This document shows, piece by piece, positions 25,219 through 33,366 of a stretch of 37,221 bases of DNA. The number at the start of each line of letters is the position of its first letter. The first letter of the stretch is position 1. Position numbers and translations under genes: made by a program. The stretch covers positions 1-37,221 of the forward strand of contig JAJBAY010000009.1 of assembly GCA_020532515.1 (NCBI GenBank). Reading direction: 5' to 3'. The notes beneath the pieces were generated by a model. It saw only the letters and a program-made list of their open reading frames with translations, searched no databases and had not been told where the DNA came from. Source of the DNA: Candidatus Cloacimonadota bacterium. Its GTDB lineage: Bacteria > Cloacimonadota > Cloacimonadia > Cloacimonadales > Cloacimonadaceae.

Positions 25219-25711
25219 TGGAAATCTGCCTCAAAATCTCTTGTTTTAGTCTTTTATAGCTGGTTTCAAAGGCCTCGGGGATTACTCTTTCTCCGCCCAC
25301 CACACTCATAAAATTGCTGTCGCCATTCCAGCGCGGCACCATGTGGATATGCAGATGTTCGGCGATTCCGGCACCAGCGGCAGAGCCCAGGTTCAGCCCA
25401 ATATTGATGCCTTCGCAGTGATAAGCTTCGTGATAGGTCTTTTCGCACACCCGGATCAAGTCACAGGCTTCCTGCCAGGTTTCGGGGGGAAGATCATTAA
25501 TTTTGCTCTCGTGAGCATAGGGTACGATCATCAGATGGCCGTTGTTGTAAGGATAGCGGTTCAGCATTATGTAACAGGCTTTGCCGCGGTATAAGATGAG
25601 ATTATCCTCATCATGCTCGTGATCGCGAGCGCGGCACATCACACAATCGTCTGGCTTTTCACCCATTATGTAGTCTATGCGCCAGGGTGAATACAGGTAT
25701 TTTTTACTCAT
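25208..25711 (-). CDS. HIT-family hydrolase/phosphorylase
   Basis: A 167-residue histidine-triad protein acting on nucleotide phosphates. The triad is HLHIHMVPRW, preceded by NGHLMIVPYAHESKINDL. An N-terminal YLYSPWRIDYI and a CxxC (C23, C26) that could bind zinc resemble the diadenosine tetraphosphate phosphorylase-like branch (as in mycobacterial Rv2613c). The substrate is therefore likely a dinucleoside polyphosphate, but this is inference. It overlaps the folK/glmU gene by 8 nt and the LytR_C gene by 11 nt. Confidence 0.88.
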   Translation of the reverse strand: MSKKYLYSPWRIDYIMGEKPDDCVMCRARDHEHDEDNLILYRGKACYIMLNRYPYNNGHLMIVPYAHESKINDLPPETWQEACDLIRVCEKTYHEAYHCEGINIGLNLGSAAGAGIAEHLHIHMVPRWNGDSNFMSVVGGERVIPEAFETSYKRLKQEILRQISSAE

Positions 25712-27218
25712 GAGCTTTTTCTTTGATCACCTTGGAGCCAAACTCCAGGGTTTCGTACTCTTTGATCAAGCTATCGACCACGATATTGTGTCCCAAAAGA
25801 ATGCTATTCTTTGAGATCACCGCATTTTCGAGATAGCAATTTGGGCCCAGTACCACGTCGCTGCCCAGGGTGGTATTGCCCTTCAGCACACAGCCCTGGC
25901 CGATTTCCACCTCTGCTGCGATTTCCACATCATCAGCGATGTAGATCGTGGCGGGGTTGTGCATCATGACTCCATTGTTGAGCCATTTTTTGCGAATCTC
26001 ATCCACATAGATGTTTTCCAATTCGGCGAGCTGCTCCTGGGAGTTTACCCCGGATACCTCCATCAGGTTTTCCAGGATCACGTTTTCCACTTTCTCACCC
26101 TCATTATAGAGAATGGACAGGGTGTCCGTAAGATAGTATTCTTTTTGCTCGTTGTGATTGGTCGTCTTTTCCAAGGCCCCAAATAGCTTATCGGCTTGAT
26201 AGCAGTAGATGCCGGTATTCCATTCCTGGATTTTGCGCTCTTCGTCAGTGGCATCTTTATATTCCACGATGCCTTTGATCTGGCCTTTTTCGTCGCGCAG
26301 CATGCGGCCATATCTGCCCGCGTCCTCTAAGATAGCGGTAAGAACTGTAACAGCTGCGCCCGAGCTTTGATGTTTGGCATAGAGCGCACGCACAGTTTCG
26401 CTGGTGAGCAGAGGTACATCGCCACAGAGGATCAGGATATCGCCTTTAAAGTCTTTTAGAGCCGGGGCTGCCATTTGCACGGCGTGTCCGGTTCCCAATT
26501 GTTCAGTTTGCTCTACAAAGGTCAGTCTTTCATTGTATTTCAGAGCGGCGGTCACGGTCTCTTTTTTCCAGCCCACCACCACGGCTATCTTGGTGCAATT
26601 GAGCTTTAGGGCGGTATTTACCACGCGTTGGACCATTGCTTTGTCCGCAAGCGGGAATGTTACTTTGGCACGGTGTGATTTCATGCGGGTGCCTTTTCCG
26701 GCAGCCAGCACTATTGCTGCAAGTGGCTTCATGTCTTTCCTCCGGTGAGCTTTAAGCTCTTGCTTTAGCTCAGATATCGTTTTATTTAGTTTAGGATGCA
26801 ACGCATCTGGCGCGATTTCACAAAGGAGCTCCAGTGTGAAGGCTCGGTTGTGCATATCGTAATGCGGCACAGTCAGATTCTGGGTTTCAATGATCATATC
26901 TTGGATCAAAAGAATGTCTATATCTATGATGCGCGGCCCCCATATTTGCCCGCGCTGGCGTCCCATCTCTGCTTCGATCTTCAGCAGGCTGGCCATCACG
27001 GTTTGGGGATCAAGCGTGCTTTCCAGCTTCAACACCTGGTTGTAAAAATCATCCTGATCCTCATTGCCATAGGGCTTGGTGCGTTTGAGGCTGGATTTGT
27101 CCAATACTCTTAGCTCCGGAAGCGCAGCAATATGCTGCAGGGCAAGCTTGAGCTGCCTGGCGGGATCATTCATGTTTGATCCCAAAAGCAAGTAATAGAT
27201 CAGTGCCGGCGCCTGCAT
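25704..27218 (-). CDS. FolK (HPPK) fused in frame to a short GlmU-type uridylyltransferase
   Basis: The ORF joins two activities. Residues 1 to about 160 are 6-hydroxymethyl-7,8-dihydropterin pyrophosphokinase (folate pathway): YYLLLGSNM, FYNQVLKLES, GRQRGQIWGPRIIDIDILL, VPHYDMHNRAF. From Met163 a GlmU-like domain follows: AAIVLAAGKGTRMKS, QLGTGHAVQMA, LILCGDVPLL, EWNTGIYCY, then a short left-handed beta-helix. This part has 342 residues against about 456 for full GlmU, so the acetyltransferase half looks incomplete. No stop separates the parts, but GGAGGA lies 5 nt before Met163, so GlmU may also be made alone. The start at 27218 overlaps folB by 19 nt. Fusion protein, dual products or a lost stop codon are all possible. 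Confidence 0.88.
   Translation of the reverse strand: MQAPALIYYLLLGSNMNDPARQLKLALQHIAALPELRVLDKSSLKRTKPYGNEDQDDFYNQVLKLESTLDPQTVMASLLKIEAEMGRQRGQIWGPRIIDIDILLIQDMIIETQNLTVPHYDMHNRAFTLELLCEIAPDALHPKLNKTISELKQELKAHRRKDMKPLAAIVLAAGKGTRMKSHRAKVTFPLADKAMVQRVVNTALKLNCTKIAVVVGWKKETVTAALKYNERLTFVEQTEQLGTGHAVQMAAPALKDFKGDILILCGDVPLLTSETVRALYAKHQSSGAAVTVLTAILEDAGRYGRMLRDEKGQIKGIVEYKDATDEERKIQEWNTGIYCYQADKLFGALEKTTNHNEQKEYYLTDTLSILYNEGEKVENVILENLMEVSGVNSQEQLAELENIYVDEIRKKWLNNGVMMHNPATIYIADDVEIAAEVEIGQGCVLKGNTTLGSDVVLGPNCYLENAVISKNSILLGHNIVVDSLIKEYETLEFGSKVIKEKAHE
26738..26743 (-). promoter_or_regulatory. internal Shine-Dalgarno for the GlmU part
   Basis: GGAGGA on the minus strand, 5 nt before the ATG at 26732 that begins MKPLAAIVLAAGKGTR. 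It is one of the best ribosome binding sites in the minus-strand run, and it lies in the middle of an open frame, at exactly the domain boundary. Confidence 0.75.
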
Positions 27219-27559
27219 ATCTCTACTTCCACACTCTTCAGGCTGCCCTGTATAGGCACGGAAGGCTTTTGGATGCATATCTTTAGCTTTGTAAGCAGGG
27301 CAAAATCCTGAATCAATTGATCGGCAATGGTATTGGCGCAGCTTTCCAGCAATTGAAATTGCTTGCTTTCCATGATCTCACGGATCACGGCATAGACCTT
27401 GGTGTAATCTACAGTGTCTTCCAGATTACGAATTGCGCTATCCAGATCATCGTCTGTATAAAGGGTGGCGGATACCACAAAGCGCTGTCCCAGACTGCGT
27501 TCTTCCACGTGAACTCCGTGAAATCCATAGAACACCATCTCATTCAAACTTATCTTCAC
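27200..27559 (-). CDS. folB: dihydroneopterin aldolase
   Basis: Cleaves dihydroneopterin in folate synthesis, giving the substrate of FolK encoded next. The 119-residue protein shows VKISLNEMVFYGFHGVHVEE at the start, with the catalytic Glu, then DTVDYTKVYAVI and SVPIQGSLKSVEVEI. The GTG at 27559 is chosen because GAGGA lies 5 nt upstream, it overlaps the previous stop by 4 nt and it gives the normal length; an ATG 13 codons upstream would lie inside rseC. The overlap with folK supports a folB-folK pair. Confidence 0.94.
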   Translation of the reverse strand: MKISLNEMVFYGFHGVHVEERSLGQRFVVSATLYTDDDLDSAIRNLEDTVDYTKVYAVIREIMESKQFQLLESCANTIADQLIQDFALLTKLKICIQKPSVPIQGSLKSVEVEICRRRH

Positions 27560-27975
27560 AATTTCCTCACAATCTCGATTTGGAATCTCTGATTCCATTT
27601 CTTATCAAAGCATCTGATAATGAAAAAGCTAAGCCCCATTGCCAAAAAAGCAAGGATTATGCTCGGCAATTCCGCCAGAAACTGGTTTGCCAGCAGGAAG
27701 CCCAACATCAGAAAGAGCACGGGCAGACCAAAGACCAAAAGGCTGGCCAGCACCCTGCCTTCTGCGGATACGTTCAGCTCCACTTCATCTCCCACCACCA
27801 GGGGAATCTGGGTGGGGATCTGAAACACGGCGGGAGTGTTTTTGGAAAAGCAGATGCCATGCAGGCTACAGCTATTGCAGCCTCCACCGCGCACGATTTC
27901 CACGCTTGCGATGCCATTGGCAAAAGCGGTGACCATCCCCTTGTCTTGAATTTCTTGGGTCTCTTCGTCTGGCAT
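27556..27975 (-). CDS. rseC: RseC/MucC-family SoxR-reducing-system protein
   Basis: A 139-residue inner-membrane protein with a cytoplasmic cysteine cluster (C33, C36, C42 in GGGCNSCSLHGICF), a beta-rich N-terminal part and two membrane helices (about 78-95 and 100-120). The family is named from its roles in reducing SoxR with the Rsx complex and in sigma-E signalling; in many bacteria it accompanies RNF electron-transfer genes. Here it is isolated from rnf/rsx genes, so the partner is unknown. It is 2 nt after hldE2 and overlaps folB. Confidence 0.85.
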   Translation of the reverse strand: MPDEETQEIQDKGMVTAFANGIASVEIVRGGGCNSCSLHGICFSKNTPAVFQIPTQIPLVVGDEVELNVSAEGRVLASLLVFGLPVLFLMLGFLLANQFLAELPSIILAFLAMGLSFFIIRCFDKKWNQRFQIEIVRKL

Positions 27976-27977
27976 AC

Positions 27978-28454
27978 TTACCCCTTAAGTCTCTCTAAGA
28001 TACCGGTAGTGGATAAACCTTCCACAAAGTTCAAAGACAGCACTTTGCCGCCTCTCTCCAACACGAGATCAGAGCCCACGATCTGATGGGTCTGCCAGTC
28101 TCCACCTTTCACCAGGATGTCCGGCTCCACTTCTTTGATCAGTGCAAGAGGCGTATTTTGCTCAAAAATAACCACGTAATCTACAAAACTGAATGCCGCC
28201 AAAACCAGCGCCCGGTCTTGCTGAGTATTTATGGGACGGCCATCTCCCTTAAGACGCTTTACCGAGGCATCACTATTGAGCCCTACGATCAGGATGTCTC
28301 CCAATGCCTTAGCCTGGGATAAATAAGCAACATGTCCGGCATGGATGATGTCAAAACAGCCATTGGTAAAAACGATCTGCTGGCCAGACAAGTGCAAATC
28401 TTCGCTTATATCCGCTATCTCAATGCCGGGGACGATCTTATCTATGAGTTTCAT
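27978..28454 (-). CDS. hldE2: D-glycero-beta-D-manno-heptose 1-phosphate adenylyltransferase
   Basis: Makes ADP-heptose for LPS inner core. The 158-residue cytidylyltransferase-like protein has [14 protein letters not shown] with the HAGH motif at 38-41, [22 protein letters not shown] and ILVKGGDW, typical of the RfaE domain II. In E. coli this is the C-terminal half of HldE; here it is a separate gene, overlapping the kinase gene by 17 nt. The heptose isomerase, phosphatase and epimerase genes are not in the window. Confidence 0.94.
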   Translation of the reverse strand: MKLIDKIVPGIEIADISEDLHLSGQQIVFTNGCFDIIHAGHVAYLSQAKALGDILIVGLNSDASVKRLKGDGRPINTQQDRALVLAAFSFVDYVVIFEQNTPLALIKEVEPDILVKGGDWQTHQIVGSDLVLERGGKVLSLNFVEGLSTTGILERLKG

Positions 28455-29406
28455 AGCTTGCTAAGATCTCCTGACTGTTTGCAGTTGCCGTGCCCAATTT
28501 TCCGCAAACCACGGCTGCGGCATGATTGGCAAAGGCTGCCGCTTGTTTGATTTCCGCTCCAGTGCTATAGGCCAGAGCGAGGGCGCTGATCACCGTGTCC
28601 CCGGCTCCGGAGACGTCATACACCTCACGGGCAAAGGTGGGCAGATGCAAGGCGATAGAGTCTTTGCTGAAGATGTACATGCCCTTGGCTCCATGGGTCA
28701 CTACCAGATATTTGCATTTTAAGAGCTCGAGGCTCTTTGCTGCTCCGGCAAAAAAGTCCTCTTCGCTTTCAAACTTGACGCCCAGATTGTTCTGCAGCTC
28801 CAGATAGTTGGGCTTAAAAATATCGACTTCCTGATAGGCGAAGAAGTTCTTTTGTTTGGGATCCACCGCCACGGGCACCTGGTGTGCTTTGCAAAGCTTC
28901 AAGGTTTCATCGATCAGTCTTTCACTCATCAGGCCCTTGTTATAGTCTTCGATGATCATGAGGTCAGCAGTTTTAATCTGCGCTGCGATTTTACCTAAGA
29001 TCTCATTTTCTGTATCAATTGAAATCCAGGAGCTATCTTCGATATCGATCCTTACGATCTGCTGGTTTACCGCCAGAATGCGGGTTTTAATAGTAGTCTT
29101 ACGCCCTTTCTCTGGGATCAGGCCTTCGACATCCAATTTATTTTGTCTAAAGAGTTTGCGCATTGTTTTGGCATTGGGTCCATTGCCCACCACACCGATG
29201 GGATAGGCCTGTGCGCCCAAAGCAGCGAGGTTTAGTGCCACATTTGCCGCGCCGCCCAAGCGGTATTCTTCTTTGTCGATAGCGATGATGGGAACCGGCG
29301 CTTCGGGGGAGATGCGATCCACCTTGCCCCATTGATAGCTGTCCAACATCATATCGCCCAAGACGATAACCTTTTTTCTCCAGATCTTCTTGATCAGCTC
29401 TTTCAT
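28438..29406 (-). CDS. hldE1: D-glycero-beta-D-manno-heptose 7-phosphate kinase
   Basis: A PfkB-family sugar kinase forming heptose 1,7-bisphosphate on the way to ADP-heptose. The 322-residue protein shows [37 protein letters not shown], the anion-hole motif [16 protein letters not shown] with the catalytic Asp, and [10 protein letters not shown]. All match the RfaE domain I. It is 2 nt after purF and overlaps its pathway partner. The presence of both halves implies heptose-containing LPS or S-layer glycan. Confidence 0.95.
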   Translation of the reverse strand: MKELIKKIWRKKVIVLGDMMLDSYQWGKVDRISPEAPVPIIAIDKEEYRLGGAANVALNLAALGAQAYPIGVVGNGPNAKTMRKLFRQNKLDVEGLIPEKGRKTTIKTRILAVNQQIVRIDIEDSSWISIDTENEILGKIAAQIKTADLMIIEDYNKGLMSERLIDETLKLCKAHQVPVAVDPKQKNFFAYQEVDIFKPNYLELQNNLGVKFESEEDFFAGAAKSLELLKCKYLVVTHGAKGMYIFSKDSIALHLPTFAREVYDVSGAGDTVISALALAYSTGAEIKQAAAFANHAAAVVCGKLGTATANSQEILASYETHR

Positions 29407-29408
29407 CT

Positions 29409-30785
29409 TTAGTCTCCAGCCACGCCCAAGGGATAATCTCCATTGAAGCAGGCATAACAGTAATCTTCCGGCTTTTGCACGCAGGTGCGCAAGTCGTTTA
29501 TCTCCAAGAATTTCAGGCTATCCACTCCGGTGCGCTGGCGAATCTGCTCCAGATCGAATCTATTGGCGATCAATTCCTCTTTGGAGGGAGTATCAATGCC
29601 ATAATAGCAGCTGTATTTCACCTGGGGACTGCCGATGCGCAGATGCACCTCTTTTACCCCGGCATGCTTGATCAATTCCACTATCTTACGGATCGTGGTT
29701 CCGCGCACAATGCTGTCATCGATCAGCACCACGCTCTTGTCTTTGAAGAAATTTGGCAGCAGGTTAAATTTTTGGCGCACGCTTTCATCGCGAATAGTCT
29801 GTTCCGGTTTGATGAAGGTGCGGCCGATGTAGTGATTGCGGATCAGTCCCAGAGAAAGGGGGATTTTAGCTTCATTGCTATAGCCCAAACCGATGAAATT
29901 TGCAGAGTCCGGCACAGGTACCACATAATCGGCTTTCAGGCCATGATCGGCCCTGGCCAGAGCAGCGCCCAAAGCCTCTCTTACCCGGAATACATCCTCG
30001 CCAAAGTGATAGCTATCCGGTCGCGAGAAATAGATCTGTTCAAAGATACAATGCCGTGGATTGGGCACACTGCGATACAGAGCGGGATCGTTTTCGATCA
30101 CCCGGATGCCTTCATCGCTCACTTTGATGATGCCTGCCGAGGGGATTTCCTGCCGGTCAGTGGCTTCCAGAGTATCCAGGGTGCAGCTTTCGGAGGCCAC
30201 CACCACAGTCCCGTCCTGCATTTTTCCCCAGACCATGGGGCGGATGCTGTGCGGATCCCGGAACATATACAGCGCGTCCCGGGTGCAGAGCACTGTGGAA
30301 TACGCGCCTTTGATATCGCGCATCATGTGGCGAATGGCTTCGATGATGCCATCTCCCTGGCGCATCACCTGATAGGCGATGTATTTCACCAAGAGTTCAC
30401 CATCGTTATCGCTTTTGAAATAAACATTATGATCTTCCAAAAAGCGGCGCATCGCGTGATAATTAACGATATCACCATTGGAAGCCAGAGCGTAGGTAGG
30501 TCCGGCCAAAGTCTCCACCAAATGTGGCTGGGTATTGAACTCGGTGGCAGAGCCTTTGGTGGGATAGCGTACATGCCCGATGGCTATACTCCCAGGTAGC
30601 TGGTCCAGCTCTGATTCTGTAAATACCTCTTTAATCAAGCCCATCTTTTTGCGCAGACGGATCACCTTGCCATCAGAGACCGCCATCCCACAGCTTTCCT
30701 GCCCCCTGTGTTGGATCGCAAATAGCCCCAAAGACGTCAGCCTGGCGGCATTGGGGTTACCGAATACACCAAATATTCCGCACAT
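29409..30785 (-). CDS. purF: amidophosphoribosyltransferase
   Basis: First committed step of purine synthesis: PRPP + glutamine to phosphoribosylamine. The 458-residue protein begins MCGIFGVFG, so Cys2 is the amidotransferase nucleophile with no propeptide. The PRPP-binding loop is VVLIDDSIVRGTT. C-terminal cysteines (TCVQ, YCYACF) and YGIDTPSKEELIANR fit the B. subtilis-like class, which can carry a 4Fe-4S cluster; cluster presence is inference. The start overlaps the plsY stop by 1 nt. It is the only purine gene in the window. Confidence 0.96.
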   Translation of the reverse strand: MCGIFGVFGNPNAARLTSLGLFAIQHRGQESCGMAVSDGKVIRLRKKMGLIKEVFTESELDQLPGSIAIGHVRYPTKGSATEFNTQPHLVETLAGPTYALASNGDIVNYHAMRRFLEDHNVYFKSDNDGELLVKYIAYQVMRQGDGIIEAIRHMMRDIKGAYSTVLCTRDALYMFRDPHSIRPMVWGKMQDGTVVVASESCTLDTLEATDRQEIPSAGIIKVSDEGIRVIENDPALYRSVPNPRHCIFEQIYFSRPDSYHFGEDVFRVREALGAALARADHGLKADYVVPVPDSANFIGLGYSNEAKIPLSLGLIRNHYIGRTFIKPEQTIRDESVRQKFNLLPNFFKDKSVVLIDDSIVRGTTIRKIVELIKHAGVKEVHLRIGSPQVKYSCYYGIDTPSKEELIANRFDLEQIRQRTGVDSLKFLEINDLRTCVQKPEDYCYACFNGDYPLGVAGD

Positions 30786-31408
30786 CAGGATTGTCCTTTT
30801 TTCTTAAAACTAATTTTGTTTTCCTGGCCTTGCCACAGGCGCTGGATGTTTTGTCGATGTTTTATGATGATCATCAAGACCACAATGACTGCCAAAGCCA
30901 GCAAAGCCCAATTGATTTCTTGACCTAATATCTGAAAGATTACGATGCTGAGGCCAAAGACACAGGCTCCTACTATCGAGCCCAGAGAGACATAGCGGGT
31001 TCTCGCCACTACCAGCACAAAGCTGATCAGGGCAAAAAGCAGGCTGAGAGGTGCCAGCGCCAGAAATACTCCTCCCGCTGTCGCCACTCCCTTGCCCCCT
31101 TTGAATTTCAACCAGATGGGGAAGACGTGTCCCAGGATGGCCAAAAGTCCGCAGATGGGGACCAAAGGATGCGACGCAGTAAAGAAATGGCCTGCCAAAA
31201 GTACTGCGATCACCCCTTTCAACATATCCAGCACCAGCACGGTTACGCCCACTGTGGTGCCAAAGATCCTCAGGGCATTGGTCGCGCCGATATTGCCACT
31301 GCCTTCTGTGCGGATATCCTTCTTGTAAAAGAGTCTGGCCACTATCCAGCCCACCGGGATGCTACCCAGCAGGTAGGCTACCACAGGCATCCAATATTTA
31401 GGATCCAT
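30785..31408 (-). CDS. plsY: acyl-phosphate:glycerol-3-phosphate acyltransferase
   Basis: Integral membrane enzyme making lysophosphatidic acid from acyl-phosphate, the first step of phospholipid synthesis. The 207-residue protein carries the three PlsY motifs: GSIPVGWIVAR, GSGNIGATNALR with the phosphate loop, and FKGGKGVATAGG. About five membrane segments are visible. It overlaps der by 1 nt (TAATG), and der-plsY adjacency is common in bacteria. PlsX, which supplies the acyl-phosphate, is not present here. Confidence 0.96.
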   Translation of the reverse strand: MDPKYWMPVVAYLLGSIPVGWIVARLFYKKDIRTEGSGNIGATNALRIFGTTVGVTVLVLDMLKGVIAVLLAGHFFTASHPLVPICGLLAILGHVFPIWLKFKGGKGVATAGGVFLALAPLSLLFALISFVLVVARTRYVSLGSIVGACVFGLSIVIFQILGQEINWALLALAVIVVLMIIIKHRQNIQRLWQGQENKISFKKKGQS

Positions 31409-32751
31409 TATTTCTCGTCTTCCTCTTTGTCTCTGCCTTTAAAAATCAGTTTGATGGATACTCCGGTAAACTTAAATACTTCCCGCAGTTGATTGTTCAA
31501 GAATTTACGATAGTTTTCGGTAATCAGGCCCGGGGCATTGCAGAAAAAGATAAAGATGGGTGGCTGTACTGCGACCTGGGTAATGTAAAATATCTTCACA
31601 TGCTTGCCGGTAGGATGCGTGGGAGGGCGCCGTGCGATTACGGTTTCCATAAAGCGGTTCAGTTCAGAAGTGGGAATACGCTTTTTGCTTTCTTCTTCGA
31701 TCTGCGCCACGCTTTCCATCAGTTTGTGAATGCGCTGATGGGTTTTGGCAGAGATAAAGATTACGGGCGCGTATTGCACAAAAGACATCTCTTCATGCAG
31801 GTCTTTGATAAACTCACCGGTGGTGCCGGTGTCTTTTTCCACCAAGTCCCATTTGTTATAGACGATGAGCAGATCTTTCGTCTTGCGCTGTGCATAAGAG
31901 GCAATCTTGAGGTCTTGTGTAGAGATCGGTTCATTCGCTGCCAGCACCAGAATCACGATGTCGCTCCTATCCACAGCCTCGATGGTGCGCATCGTGCTGA
32001 AATATTCCACCCCGTAAGTCACCTTGGTTTTGCGTCTGAGGCCTGCGGTATCCACCAGGATGTATTCCTTGCCATGATAGCGGAATACGGTGTCTATGCT
32101 ATCCCGCGTGGTACCCGGGATATCGGTAACGATCAGTTTTTCGTCACCTAAAAGTGCGTTTATGATCGAAGATTTCCCCACATTTGGCTTGCCCACCACA
32201 GCGATGCGCGTGGTCTTATCTTCCTCTTTTTCATCATAATTTGCATCCAAAGTATCCGGCATCATTCTGACCAGGGCATCCAAAAAGTCTCCGGTATTTC
32301 TACCATGCGATGCCGAAATCGGGAAAGCATCCCCAAAGCCCAGTTGCAGAAAGTCATATACTTCCCATTCATGCTTTTCGCTATCGGCTTTGTTTGCCGT
32401 TAGCAGCACCTTGTCTCTGTGCGGGAAGAGAATCTTGGCGATGGCCTGATCCAGATCGGTGGTTCCAGTCTGCGCATCCACCATGAAAATGATCACATCA
32501 CTTTCATCCACAGCCAAAAGCGCCTGATGCATGATCATTTTATCCATGGGCTCATCGCTGCTATACACGATGCCACCGGTATCGATAATCTTGAAGACCT
32601 TGCCATTCCACTCTACATCTTCATACTTGCGGTCGCGCGTAACGCCAGCTTCAAAATCAACTATGGCTACACGCTTGCGACAGAGCCGGTTGAATAAAGT
32701 CGATTTGCCCACGTTGGGGCGTCCCAGGATGGATACTATATATTTTCTCAT
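31408..32751 (-). CDS. der: ribosome-associated GTPase Der (EngA)
   Basis: Essential GTPase for 50S assembly. The 447-residue protein has two tandem G domains: GRPNVGKST at 10-18 with DTGG and NKAD, and GKPNVGKSS at 187-195 with DTAG and NKWD. A C-terminal KH-like domain follows (HPTGKHVKIFYITQVAVQPP). Everything looks canonical. It is the first gene of the long minus-strand run, and the promoter-like sequence lies just upstream. Confidence 0.97.
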   Translation of the reverse strand: MRKYIVSILGRPNVGKSTLFNRLCRKRVAIVDFEAGVTRDRKYEDVEWNGKVFKIIDTGGIVYSSDEPMDKMIMHQALLAVDESDVIIFMVDAQTGTTDLDQAIAKILFPHRDKVLLTANKADSEKHEWEVYDFLQLGFGDAFPISASHGRNTGDFLDALVRMMPDTLDANYDEKEEDKTTRIAVVGKPNVGKSSIINALLGDEKLIVTDIPGTTRDSIDTVFRYHGKEYILVDTAGLRRKTKVTYGVEYFSTMRTIEAVDRSDIVILVLAANEPISTQDLKIASYAQRKTKDLLIVYNKWDLVEKDTGTTGEFIKDLHEEMSFVQYAPVIFISAKTHQRIHKLMESVAQIEEESKKRIPTSELNRFMETVIARRPPTHPTGKHVKIFYITQVAVQPPIFIFFCNAPGLITENYRKFLNNQLREVFKFTGVSIKLIFKGRDKEEDEK

Positions 32752-32781
32752 TGATTACTGCCTTTAAATACTATTTGTTCC

Positions 32782-32809
32782 AGCATTTTGAACAGCCTGT
32801 TTTTGTCAA
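32782..32809 (-). promoter_or_regulatory. candidate promoter for the der-prc run
   Basis: On the minus strand, TTGACA (32809-32804), 16 bp, then AATGCT (32787-32782; weak -10). It is 30 nt before the der ATG. It is the only promoter-like sequence I find for sixteen tightly spaced genes. Confidence 0.35.
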
Positions 32810-32836
32810 TGTAAACCGCTGTAGCACAGAACTCCC

Positions 32837-32865
32837 TTCGTAGCGCAGGACGCCGGGCCTGCGAA
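32837..32865. repeat. dispersed palindromic element, copy A
   Basis: TTCG-TAG-CGCAGG, a short centre, then CCTGCGAA. It shares the CGTAG(T/C)G...GGAC(G/T)CC...GCC core with the elements at 32967, 33015 and 14612. It lies in the gap between der and the divergent cyclase-like gene. Confidence 0.7.
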
Positions 32866-32966
32866 AGATCTGCTAAAGGTCTTTTCACATAGAACACAGA
32901 TCGGGCGGATGGGCTGGATTTATTGGATTAAAAGAGGTTTTAACGTTTTAGCGTTTTAAGGTTTTA

Positions 32967-32996
32967 TCGTAGTGGCGGACTCCTGTTCCGCCTACA
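32967..32996. repeat. dispersed palindromic element, copy B
   Basis: TCGTAGTGGCGGACTCCTGT then TCCGCCTAC-type arm: GGCGGA pairs with TCCGCC and GTAG with CTAC. It is nearly identical to each arm of the 14612-14684 hairpin, with one extra T. An AT-rich run of GTTTTA motifs (32938-32966) precedes it. Confidence 0.75.
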
Positions 32997-33014
32997 CCTA
33001 TATTTGAGGTTTTA

Positions 33015-33041
33015 TCGTAGTGCAGGACGCCGTGCCTGCGA
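33015..33041. repeat. dispersed palindromic element, copy C
   Basis: TCGTAGTGCAGGACGCCGTG then CCTGCGA; GCAGG pairs with CCTGC. Copies B and C are both preceded by the same GAGGTTTTA/AAGGTTTTA-TCGTAG context, suggesting that a longer unit of about 48 bp was duplicated. Confidence 0.7.
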
Positions 33042-33126
33042 AAAGTCTGCGGAAAAACTTATATATCCCAGATTTCCGTGAGATTGCCTGAACCGCTGTA
33101 TGGAGATCTGCACAGCGCCTCAAATC

Positions 33127-33207
33127 AACCCTCTCAACCTTCTCAACCCTCTCAACCCTCTCAGCCCTCTCAACCTTCTCAACCCTCTCAGCCTTCTCAA
33201 CCCTCTT
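33127..33207. repeat. 9-bp tandem repeat, nine copies
   Basis: Nine contiguous units of consensus AACCCTCTC run from 33127 to 33207, varying only at positions 2 (A/G), 5 (C/T) and the last base. The strand is pyrimidine-rich. It lies 160 bp upstream of the cyclase-like gene. No ORF uses it. Copy number is likely to vary between strains. Confidence 0.9.
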
Positions 33208-33221
33208 CTAAAAGATAATTC

Positions 33222-33250
33222 TTGACCTCAAAAGCATCAGCAGATACATC
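33222..33250 (+). promoter_or_regulatory. possible promoter for the cyclase-like gene
   Basis: TTGACC (33222-33227), 17 bp, then TACATC (33245-33250). Both boxes are imperfect. It begins 15 nt after the 9-bp tandem repeat and is 117 nt before the start codon. Confidence 0.25.
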
Positions 33251-33366
33251 GTAGCAGGATGAATCTGCTTATGCAGAAACAGAGTACTTGGAACAAACAT
33301 CGTTCCTTGACCGACCCGAAGACATGAACCCGTTTTTATTTCAAGAGCAGCACTCCGGGAGAGATT

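Noticed and set aside
29475-30599. 374-codon plus-strand ORF opposite purF
   Set aside because: It is antisense to a fully canonical purF, with His/Gln-rich composition typical of a shadow frame and no family motifs.
33127-33207. Coding repeat (Asn-Pro-Leu) in the 9-bp array
   Set aside because: There is no start codon with a ribosome site and no open frame extending beyond the array.
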